DNA of 36,246 bases. Source: Lentisphaeria bacterium. Lineage in GTDB: Bacteria; Verrucomicrobiota; Lentisphaeria; Victivallales; JAADHT01. Shown here one piece after another: positions 1 to 6,353 of the stretch. Each line of letters opens with the position of its first letter. The first letter of the stretch is position 1. The DNA is taken from contig WFSE01000145.1 in NCBI GenBank assembly GCA_015486135.1, positions 1-36,246 of the forward strand. Direction: 5' to 3'. The position numbers and the translations under genes were made by a program. The notes under the pieces are model-generated. The model ran no database searches. It was not told where the DNA came from and saw only the letters and a list, made by a program, of their open reading frames with translations.

Positions 1-1
1 T

Positions 2-94
2 ATCGGTGGACGCATTGACAACGTGGAAATAGGGACTACTTCAATTACCGCGTTAATCGCCATCAATAAAAGCAATTTGAAGGGAAAAACATGA
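2..94 (+). CDS. 3' end of an unidentified gene, coupled to hisA
   Basis: Frame 2 is open from the window edge and ends in TGA, which overlaps the hisA start codon (ATGA). About 30 residues are visible, beginning IGGRIDNVEIGTTSITAL. I do not recognise the family. The ATGA overlap is typical of translational coupling, so this is probably an operon partner of hisA, perhaps another histidine-pathway gene, but nothing in the visible residues proves that. It is too short for a product call. Confidence 0.5.
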   Translation: MGGRIDNVEIGTTSITALIAINKSNLKGKT

Positions 95-843
95 GTTTGA
101 CAGTAATCCCGGCAATAGACATCCGAGGCGGCAACTGCGTCCGCCTATTCCAAGGCGACTACGACCAGGAAACCGTTTACTCCGCCTCCCCCGTCGAACA
201 AGCGCTAGAATGGGAGCGGCAGGGAGCGGAAATCATACACGTCGTCGACCTGGACGGCGCGAAGGCGGGCAAGCCGATATCCCTAAAAATCATCTGGGAC
301 ATCACCGCTGCCGTTTCGATACCGTGCGAGCTAGGCGGTGGAATTAGATCCATCGCCGACGCGGAAGCCGCGCTGGAAGCCGGTGTCGCCAGGGTGATTT
401 TCGGAACCGCCGTCTGCCGCGAACCCGCGTTGGCGGAAAAGGCCGTCCAAGCCCTCGGCACCGAGCACGTGGTAGTGGGTATCGACGCCAAAGACGGCAA
501 AGTCGCGCTGGAAGGCTGGACCGAGGTCGGCGGTGTCGACGCGCTCGAACTCGCCGCGGAACTCGCGTCCCTCGGCGTCACGCGGTTCATCCATACCGAC
601 ATAGCCACCGATGGCGCTCTTTCAGGACCAAATCTCGACGCGCAACTCGCGCTATGCCGGCGCGTCCCCGACACCGCGGTAATCGCGTCGGGCGGCATCT
701 CATCCCCCCAAGATATCGCGGAACTCGCGAACCTGGATGCCGACAATCTCGAAGGCGTGATCGTTGGCAAGGCACTCTACGACGGCAGAGTGACGTTACG
801 CGAACTCCTCGACGCGGCAAAAACCGGCGACACATCTAGCTAG
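91..843 (+). CDS. hisA: HisA, ProFAR isomerase
   Basis: 1-(5-phosphoribosyl)-5-[(5-phosphoribosylamino)methylideneamino]imidazole-4-carboxamide isomerase. This cytoplasmic (beta/alpha)8 barrel performs the Amadori rearrangement ProFAR to PRFAR in histidine synthesis. The 250 aa length is normal for the family. Visible landmarks are IPAIDIRGGNCVRL at the N-terminus with the likely catalytic base D10, LGGGIRS (phosphate-binding loop, about 80), GIDAKDGKVALEGW with the likely catalytic acid D132, HTDIATDG (about 168-175) and the second phosphate loop ASGGISS (about 200). The start is supported by gaaggg upstream and by the ATGA overlap with the preceding frame. No other his gene follows, so hisA is last in its transcript here. 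TrpF activity, as in bifunctional PriA, cannot be judged by eye. Confidence 0.96.
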   Translation: MSLTVIPAIDIRGGNCVRLFQGDYDQETVYSASPVEQALEWERQGAEIIHVVDLDGAKAGKPISLKIIWDITAAVSIPCELGGGIRSIADAEAALEAGVARVIFGTAVCREPALAEKAVQALGTEHVVVGIDAKDGKVALEGWTEVGGVDALELAAELASLGVTRFIHTDIATDGALSGPNLDAQLALCRRVPDTAVIASGGISSPQDIAELANLDADNLEGVIVGKALYDGRVTLRELLDAAKTGDTSS

Positions 844-864
844 AGCCTATCCGAGAAGGCTCTA
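841..864 (+). other. Hairpin overlapping the hisA stop codon
   Basis: TAGAGCC and GGCTCTA form a 7-bp stem around a 10-nt loop, and the left arm contains the hisA TAG stop. No run of T follows, so it is not a classical intrinsic terminator. It may stabilise the 3' end of the mRNA or belong to the adjoining repeat. Confidence 0.4.
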
Positions 865-1020
865 AAATTCGAAATGCTAAATACTAAATTCGAAACAAAT
901 TCGAATTTTCGAAAAGTAAAATACTCAAACTCGGAATTCTCAAGCATTTTTGACGTGTCAGTCTCTAGATGTCTCTGATTTGAAGCATTCATATTTTGAA
1001 TTTGTCTGGGATTTCTAGAT
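863..1020. repeat. AT-rich palindromic repeat, copy 1 (diverged)
   Basis: The left part (aaattcgaaacaaattcg) and right part (cattcatattttgaattt, then gggatttct) are diverged inverted arms of the same family as 28018-28170. The centre contains the aaaatactcaaac / gcatttttgac segment. The remainder of this 338-bp gene-free gap (about 1021-1181) contains cttcgccaaagctacggcgg, which resembles the inverted sequence near 15115-15150. I see no gene in it. Confidence 0.6.
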
Positions 1021-1181
1021 TAGCGGCTTCCGCCTTCGCCAAAGCTACGGCGGAGCACAGGTCGAGTTTTGCCACTCGAAACCTTTTCGAGCACCATCCA
1101 GCTGGAGGCAACCGCCTCCCCATCCGCTTGAATTCACACCGCCACGCACCATATTTTCAGTAGCAACTTGGACAAAAAACT

Positions 1182-1907
1182 ATGCGTAAACTAGCCATCC
1201 TATTATTTATTTTGATTTTTTCACCCTATGCTCTATATGCCAAACTTGGCACCCCCCAATCCTATGCAATCATCTCCAAGGATGGCAATAGAATTTTGGT
1301 TATGCTTACAAAATCCCCCGGACAAGATGAACTATTTGCTTTACCCAACAACAAAATCATTGATTTAAGAAAAACATTTAAATCCTCAGGTGTCTTTAAT
1401 CTAACCACAAATAAGCCCATTTGGCTATTCAATTGGTATTCGAATGCATTTGAAATCCAAGCTTCAGATGATTTTTCTTCCATAATCCGATTAAATGAAT
1501 ATGGGTTAGTCAGTCCACAAAAATGGGGGTTGATGTTTATCTATAATGGAAAAATCGTTAAAACTTATTCGCTTGATGTATTACTAACAGACTTCAAATC
1601 AAAATACTTCTTCCCATTTGAAACTGGCGGATATTATTTCCGTTGGGAGGATGATTTCATATTAAACGGGAATTACCTAAAGCTTGTAACAACGGCAAGA
1701 CAAATAAATTGCTTCGGCCATATTATCCCACTTGGATATCAAGAATCATACTCTTTTGACGCCAAAACAGGAGAAATCCTTGAAAAGCGCATTAACAACC
1801 CCCTACTAGATGCTATTATCACACTAACAGTCATCATATTTATATCAATATTGGTGGCGTTCTTTATAAAAAGGCACAGAGGCCAGCAAAAAAATCCAGG
1901 GGATTGA
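1182..1907 (+). CDS. Hypothetical exported protein with C-terminal membrane anchor
   Basis: 241 aa, family not recognised. Residues 1-20 form a signal peptide (positive MRK, hydrophobic LAILLFILIFSPYALYA, likely cleavage after YA). The middle (about 22-200) looks like a beta-rich extracytoplasmic domain with many aromatic and Asn/Lys residues. A single hydrophobic helix at about 210-230 (IITLTVIIFISILVAFF) is followed by a basic KRHRGQQK tail, which predicts a type I topology with the domain outside the membrane. The gene is clearly more AT-rich in codon use than hisA or the dehydrogenase genes, and repeats flank it on both sides, so it may be a recent acquisition. The Shine-Dalgarno site is weak (ttgga). 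No operon partner is visible. Confidence 0.7.
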   Translation: MRKLAILLFILIFSPYALYAKLGTPQSYAIISKDGNRILVMLTKSPGQDELFALPNNKIIDLRKTFKSSGVFNLTTNKPIWLFNWYSNAFEIQASDDFSSIIRLNEYGLVSPQKWGLMFIYNGKIVKTYSLDVLLTDFKSKYFFPFETGGYYFRWEDDFILNGNYLKLVTTARQINCFGHIIPLGYQESYSFDAKTGEILEKRINNPLLDAIITLTVIIFISILVAFFIKRHRGQQKNPGD

Positions 1908-1914
1908 TCAAGGG

Positions 1915-2200
1915 CAAAGCTTAGAAAGCTTAGGGACAGGTTAACTGTGGATTTCTCACCACCCGCTTCGCAAACCCTTCGGGCTTCGCGGAAGGACTTC
2001 CAGCCTTCACGAATAGTTTGTTCTTTGCGCGCAAAGAACAAACTGGGTTTATTGAATAATGCACGAATGGGATTTTCTCTGCGTGCTTTGCTTCTCTGCG
2101 AGGAATAGAAATCGCGCAAAGCGCGGCTCCAATCTGCGTAATCTGTGGATAAATCTCCCCATGGCTGAAAAAGACTGCCTCTCAAGTGCGCTTCCGATAA
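1915..2200. repeat. Mosaic of intergenic repeat fragments
   Basis: This gap holds several dispersed modules. TTAGGGACAGGTTAA (about 1930) recurs near 30196. A cttcgcaaacccttcgggcttcgcggaagg block recurs in variants near 7850, 12101, 15009 and 31187. A tctctgcgtgctttgcttctctgcgagg block recurs inverted near 14520-14560. An aatctgcgtaatctgtggat block resembles a repeat that I recall as common in many genomes. ORFs in the track here (for example 2059-2277) are repeat-encoded and not credible as genes. Confidence 0.55.
2015..2044. repeat. Perfect 30-bp palindrome
   Basis: AGTTTGTTCTTTGCG is followed directly by its exact reverse complement CGCAAAGAACAAACT. It is immediately followed by gggtttattgaataatg, which resembles the end of the MITE-like family. 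It lies 245 bp upstream of the DeoR-type regulator. It could be a hairpin or cruciform within a repeat, or a dyad operator, and the sequence does not decide. Confidence 0.75.
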
Positions 2201-2289
2201 AAACCGAACTTTTTCTTTCAAGAACTTGCAAAATCTATCAAAACGTGTCATATTCTCCACCGTATCGATTAAGATGAGGCAAGAGAGGA

Positions 2290-3084
2290 ATGGACGGAAA
2301 CGGTCGGAAATTGCTGTCGGTGGAGCGCTGGGAGGCGATTCTGCGCCTCATAGACTCGGGCCGCACGACGTTGTCGGAGTTGTCGGAGGAACTTCGGGTT
2401 TCGGAGGCGACGATACGGCGCGATTTATCCGACTTGGAAAAGGCTGGCAAGGTCCGCCGTGTCCGCGGTGGTGCCGTTAGAAGCGCGAACTTCGCAACGG
2501 AGCCGATGTTTCTGGAGAAGGCGACGCGCGCGGCTAGCGCGAAACGTTCGATAGCGCGGGCGGCGTTTGAGCTCATCGAGGATGGCGACTCGATCTACCT
2601 GGACGGCGGTAGCACGATTGTGGAATTGGCGAAACTCTTGGAAGGAAAGAGAAATTTGACAGTTGTGACGAACTCGGTTATGGCGCTTTCGGAATTGCTC
2701 GATTCGCGACACCGCGTCGTGGCGCTTGGGGGCGAGTTCCGCCAGATAAGCCGGACATTCGTCGGGCCACTAACCGCCGGCATTTTGGATAACTTGAATA
2801 TAGACAAGGCGTTTCTAGGAACGATTGGGTTCACCGTGGAGGAAGGCCCGTCCACGACAAACGCCGACGAGGCGTTTACCAAGGAGCTGGTGACGCGTAG
2901 GTCGCGCAAAGTAATATTGTTGGCGGACTCGTCGAAAATCGGTGTTCCCTCCTTCGCGTCAAGCGGCAAAGTGGAGGACATAGATACGTTGGTAACGGAA
3001 AAACCACTCGGCGCGGACGACGCCGAAGTATTAAAGGAAAAAGGAGTCGAGGTGATTGTAGCGCCCGATGTCGGCGCGGCGTGA
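2290..3084 (+). CDS. DeoR/GlpR-family transcriptional regulator
   Basis: 264 aa, close to the usual ~250. The N-terminal DeoR helix-turn-helix (about 8-60) has ERWEAILRLIDSGRTTLSELSEEL and then VSEATIRRDLSDLEKAGKVRRVRGGAV, the family signature. The C-terminal sugar-phosphate-sensing domain (about 75-250) has DGDSIYLDGGSTIVELA, LTVVTNSV, LGGEFR, TTNADEAFTKELV and LLADSSKIG, all classic DeoR_C blocks. Such proteins bind a phosphorylated sugar or intermediate and usually repress neighbouring genes. It ends 78 bp before the E1 gene on the same strand, so co-transcription with, or control of, the dehydrogenase genes is plausible. The start has gagagga nearly abutting the ATG, which is tight spacing. 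The ligand is unknown. Confidence 0.92.
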   Translation: MDGNGRKLLSVERWEAILRLIDSGRTTLSELSEELRVSEATIRRDLSDLEKAGKVRRVRGGAVRSANFATEPMFLEKATRAASAKRSIARAAFELIEDGDSIYLDGGSTIVELAKLLEGKRNLTVVTNSVMALSELLDSRHRVVALGGEFRQISRTFVGPLTAGILDNLNIDKAFLGTIGFTVEEGPSTTNADEAFTKELVTRRSRKVILLADSSKIGVPSFASSGKVEDIDTLVTEKPLGADDAEVLKEKGVEVIVAPDVGAA

Positions 3085-3162
3085 AATATCAATATTGAAA
3101 AGACGCCGGGAGTCGGCTCTTGGCGGCGGAAAGATGTCTCAACAAAAAGGAGTTTGGAGACG

Positions 3163-5466
3163 ATGGGCAACTACTACAGCGATTTGGGACCGGATTTCAA
3201 ATCCGGCAAAGTGAAATTGGATGTGATTCCAACATACCAGTACAAACACGACGTCGTGGACGAGATGAAGGCTAAAAAGCTGGCGAAGAAAGACATCCTG
3301 GAGATCTACGAGAGCATGCTTGTCATCCGCGAGTTCGAGGAGATGATTCTCAAGCTACGCACTGGCGCCTACGCCGGACTGGAAGATTACGAATACCGCG
3401 GCCCCACCCACCTCTCCATCGGACAGGAAGCCACAGCCACAGGCGCGTGTTTCGCTCTCGAGCTCGACGACTACATCACCTCCACCCACCGCGGACACGG
3501 CGACTCCATCGCGAAGGGTTTCCACGCCATCCGCCGGATGAACGAGCAACAATTGAAAGAGCGCTGTCCAGAATTCTCCGACCTCAAGGGCGAAGCGCTT
3601 AGGGAAGCGGTCATGGAAGACCATATTTTCCGGACCATCGCCGAGCTGTTCGGAAAAGAAGAGGGATATGGCAAGGGCCGCGGCGGCGGGATGCATATCG
3701 CCGACTTCCGCGTAGGCCACCTCGGCGCCAACGCCATCGTCGGCGGCGGCGTGCCGATCGCCACCGGAGCGGCGATGACTTCCAGAATCGACTTGGACCC
3801 CGAACGCAACGGACGCGTGGTATGCTGTTTCGCCGGCGACGGCGCATACGCCAACGGAGTCGTCCTAGAAGCCCTCAACTGGGCCTCCCAGGAACAGTTC
3901 ACAAACCCGAAACTCACCAGCATCGTCAAAGGACTGCCGGTCATATTCTGCGTCGTCAACAACCACTTCGGCATGACCGGACGCGCTGATGGCGAAGTCA
4001 ATGGCGTCGATTTCCTCGCCAGACGCGGCGCGGGTTTCGCGAACAACAACATGAAAGCCGAGGTCGTCAACGGAATGGATGTCCTCGCGGTGCGCGACGC
4101 CATCGAAAGAGCCAAAAAGACCATTGAGGCCGGCGAAGGGCCCGTCATGCTGGAACTGAACACCTATCGTTACTACGGGCACTCCCTCTCCGACCCCCGG
4201 AACGAATACCGGACGAAGGACGAGGAAGCCCGCTGGAAGGCGGTCGATCCCGTAGACACCTTCCGGAAACGTATCCTCGATGCGAAAGCCGCGACGAAGA
4301 AAGATGTCGAAGCGGTGGAGAAGAAAGTCGCCGAACGCAATTTCCGGGCTGCCAGACGCGCCGCGGATTCCGCGGACCCGGATCCCGCCGATGTGCTCAA
4401 ATACATGTACACCGACTCCGTTTGCGACTCGGTCCCGGCAATATACCAAAACGGCGAAACCCGCGGCGAAGCCCCACGGGTCAGACGCGACGCCGAAGGG
4501 CGGACAACATATCGTGACGCCATCAAAGAAGGCGTGGTCGAGGAGATGAAACGCGATGCCCGCGTGGTCTTCTACGGCGAGGACGTAGCCGATTACGGCG
4601 GAGCGTTCAAGCTCTCGAAAGGCCTCCTGGAGTATTTCGGCCGCGCACGCGTCTTCAACACTCCAATCTCCGAGGCGTGCATCTGCGGAACCGCCGTCGG
4701 AATGGCGATGACGGGATACCGTCCAGTAGCCGAGTTGATGTATATGGACTTCGCGCTGATGGCGTCCGACCAGATATCCAACCAGGCCGCAAAGTGGCAC
4801 TACATGACGGGGGCGGCGACCAAGGTGCCGCTGGTGATCCGTTGCAGCGTCGGCGGTGGCAAAGGATATGGCGGACAGCACTCGCAGTCCCTCGAATCGA
4901 TGTTCTGCCACATCCCGGGAACCTATGTAGCATATCCGTCCAACCCTTACGATGCCAAAGGTCTAATCAAAACCGCCATCCGGGACGACAACCCTGTGGT
5001 CTTCGTCGAGGGACAGCTCCTTTACAATGAGAAAGGCGTCGTCCCCGAAGAGGAATATCTGATTCCCTTCGGCGAGGCCAATGTGATCCGTAGCGGAAAG
5101 GATGTCACGTTCGTCGTCTGGGGCCCGGCGGTAGCCGACGCCATCAAGGCCGCCGATATCCTCGCCGAAGAGGGTATCGAGGTGGAGATCATCGACCCGA
5201 GGACACTCGTTCCCTTCGATTGGGAGACCGTCTTCGAGTCCGTGCGCAAAACCGGACGCTGCGTCGCGATCAGCCAATGCGTCGATATCGGCAGCTTCAC
5301 CGGCGAGATCGTGTCGCAAGTCACCGCGGAATGCTTCGACTACCTCGACGCCCCAGTGTTGAAGGTCGGCGCCAAAAACGGAATCGCGCCTCAAGCGCAC
5401 ACGCTCGAAGCGGCATTCCTCCCCTCCCCCGAGGATATGGCGGAAGCAGCGAGGAAACTGCTGTAG
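3163..5466 (+). CDS. Fused E1 alpha-beta of a pyruvate/2-oxoacid dehydrogenase complex
   Basis: Thiamine-diphosphate-dependent decarboxylase component of a 2-oxoacid (probably pyruvate or acetoin) dehydrogenase complex, with the two E1 subunits in one chain. The alpha half (about 1-430) has LSIGQEATATG, STHRGHG and the ThDP/Mg motif GDGAYANG (about 225) followed by VVNN. The beta half (about 445-767) has YGEDVADYGGAF, FNTPISEACICGTAVGMA, GGQHSQSLE and a transketolase C-terminal domain (IDPRTLVPFDWETV). The ORF track starts at TTG 3154. ATG 3163 with aaaaaggag ending 10 nt upstream is the better start, giving 767 aa. E2 follows at 6354 on the same strand, but an S23 element separates them. No E3 is in the window. 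The substrate cannot be fixed from sequence alone. Confidence 0.93.
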   Translation: MGNYYSDLGPDFKSGKVKLDVIPTYQYKHDVVDEMKAKKLAKKDILEIYESMLVIREFEEMILKLRTGAYAGLEDYEYRGPTHLSIGQEATATGACFALELDDYITSTHRGHGDSIAKGFHAIRRMNEQQLKERCPEFSDLKGEALREAVMEDHIFRTIAELFGKEEGYGKGRGGGMHIADFRVGHLGANAIVGGGVPIATGAAMTSRIDLDPERNGRVVCCFAGDGAYANGVVLEALNWASQEQFTNPKLTSIVKGLPVIFCVVNNHFGMTGRADGEVNGVDFLARRGAGFANNNMKAEVVNGMDVLAVRDAIERAKKTIEAGEGPVMLELNTYRYYGHSLSDPRNEYRTKDEEARWKAVDPVDTFRKRILDAKAATKKDVEAVEKKVAERNFRAARRAADSADPDPADVLKYMYTDSVCDSVPAIYQNGETRGEAPRVRRDAEGRTTYRDAIKEGVVEEMKRDARVVFYGEDVADYGGAFKLSKGLLEYFGRARVFNTPISEACICGTAVGMAMTGYRPVAELMYMDFALMASDQISNQAAKWHYMTGAATKVPLVIRCSVGGGKGYGGQHSQSLESMFCHIPGTYVAYPSNPYDAKGLIKTAIRDDNPVVFVEGQLLYNEKGVVPEEEYLIPFGEANVIRSGKDVTFVVWGPAVADAIKAADILAEEGIEVEIIDPRTLVPFDWETVFESVRKTGRCVAISQCVDIGSFTGEIVSQVTAECFDYLDAPVLKVGAKNGIAPQAHTLEAAFLPSPEDMAEAARKLL

Positions 5467-5514
5467 ATCTACAGCAGTTTCAAATCCGAAGCTAGAAACT
5501 CGAAATCCTAAACA

Positions 5515-5667
5515 ATGTTCGAAGGACAAAGGCTCGAAATGACAACAAAGCAATACGATTTGGAGGAAAGGACTTTTACTTTCGCGAAAGACGTCAGGAC
5601 GGTTTCAAATCCGAAGCTAGAACCTCGAAATCCTAAACAATGTTCGAAGAACAAAGGCTCGAAATGA
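5515..5667 (+). pseudogene. Duplicated S23 gene start 1 (short upstream ORF)
   Basis: The ATG in repeat copy 1 opens a 50-codon frame: about 28 residues of genuine S23 N-terminus, then frameshifted sequence. Its TGA overlaps the second ATG of repeat copy 2 (AAATGA). It is a broken duplicate. It could be translated as a leader peptide, but that is inference. Confidence 0.55.
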
Positions 5668-5792
5668 CAACAAAGCAATACGATCTGGAGGAAAGGACTT
5701 TTACTTTCGCGAAAGACGTCAGGGCGGTTTCAAATCCGAAGCTAGAAACTCGAAATCCTAAACAATGTTCGAAGGACAAAGGCTCGAAATGA
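5640..5792 (+). pseudogene. Duplicated S23 gene start 2 (short upstream ORF)
   Basis: This has the same architecture as the first duplicate, 125 bp downstream and 50 codons long. Its TGA (5790-5792) overlaps the ATG at 5789 of the intact gene (ATGA). This is the geometry used for translational coupling, so ribosomes ending here could reinitiate on the intact gene. Confidence 0.55.
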
Positions 5793-6151
5793 CAACAAAG
5801 CAATACGATCTGGAGGAAAGGACTTTTACTTTCGCGAAAGATGTCAGGGCTTTTGTCAGGAACTTGATGAAGGATATTCCGAATTCAGAGGATGCGAAGC
5901 AGCTTGTTAGAGCCTCTGGCTTGGTAGGAGCCAATTACATTGAGGCGAATGAGGCATTGAGCAAAAAAGATTTTATTATGAGAGCCAAAATCTGCCGAAA
6001 GGAAGCAAAAGAAAGCGGATATTGGCTGCGATTAATAGAAACTTTGGGAGATGCGTCTTTGGAAGAAAAAAGAATGCGTCTTCAAAATGAATCATCGGAA
6101 CTGACGAGTATATTCGGAGCTATAATCAGAAACTCCGAATCCGTTAAGTGA
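5789..6151 (+). CDS. Four-helix-bundle protein (S23/23S rRNA intervening-sequence family)
   Basis: 120 aa from ATG 5789 (MTTKQYDLEERTFTFAK), or 128 aa from ATG 5765 as in the ORF track. I prefer 5789 because family members usually begin just before YDLEERT and because an upstream ORF overlaps this ATG. Family landmarks are EERTFTFAKDVRAFV, QLVRASGLVGANYIEANEALSKKDF, KICRKEAKESGYWLRLI and a last helix of SSELTSIFGAIIRNS. The fold is a small four-helix bundle. The family was first seen inside 23S rRNA intervening sequences, and its molecular function is not established. Here it lies away from rRNA, between sequences matching the two arms of a dispersed palindrome, with its 5' end triplicated. 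Confidence 0.9.
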   Translation: MTTKQYDLEERTFTFAKDVRAFVRNLMKDIPNSEDAKQLVRASGLVGANYIEANEALSKKDFIMRAKICRKEAKESGYWLRLIETLGDASLEEKRMRLQNESSELTSIFGAIIRNSESVK

Positions 6152-6269
6152 ACATTTGATTAGGAGTTGATTTTCGTTGAGTTGCGCATCGAATTAGTGG
6201 ATGACGGGAGGTTTTGCAAAAATCTTGGTGTGGAAATCTGGAACTTTTCAACGTATCGTTTTGCGTGGT

Positions 6270-6330
6270 TTTGAATTTAACGCATTTGTATTTTGAATTT
6301 GTTTCGGGTTTCTGATTTAGGATTTCTCAT
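6270..6330. repeat. Right arm of the AT-rich palindrome, downstream of the S23 gene
   Basis: The segment ...gcatttgtattttgaatttg then ggatttctcat matches the right half of the palindrome at 28018-28170. The left half of the same palindrome (ctcgaaatcctaaacaa) precedes the S23 gene, so the gene is bracketed by inverted arms. It ends about 24 bp before the E2 start codon and so forms the E2 5' leader. Confidence 0.7.
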
Positions 6331-6353
6331 TTTTTTCAACAAAGGAAAACGAT

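Larger units (their letters stand above)
5477..5850 (+). repeat. Three tandem 125-bp copies spanning the 5' end of the S23 gene
   Basis: Copies start at gtttcaaatccgaagc at 5477, 5602 and 5727, an exact period of 125 bp. They differ at only a few positions (for example gaagga/gaagaa, gatttg/gatctg). Each copy contains the upstream untranslated part, the ATG region and about the first 20 codons of the four-helix-bundle gene. The third copy runs into the intact gene at 5851. Because 125 is not a multiple of three, the upstream copies shift frame. The untranslated part (gctagaaactcgaaatcctaaacaa) matches the left arm of the dispersed AT-rich palindrome. Confidence 0.93.

Noticed and set aside
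3865-4911. 348-codon - strand ORF inside E1
   Set aside because: It is antisense of a conserved thiamine-diphosphate enzyme and has no motif of its own.
5477-5850. Possible CRISPR array from the regular 125-bp repeats
   Set aside because: Units are contiguous without unique spacers and contain coding sequence of the downstream gene. It is a tandem duplication.
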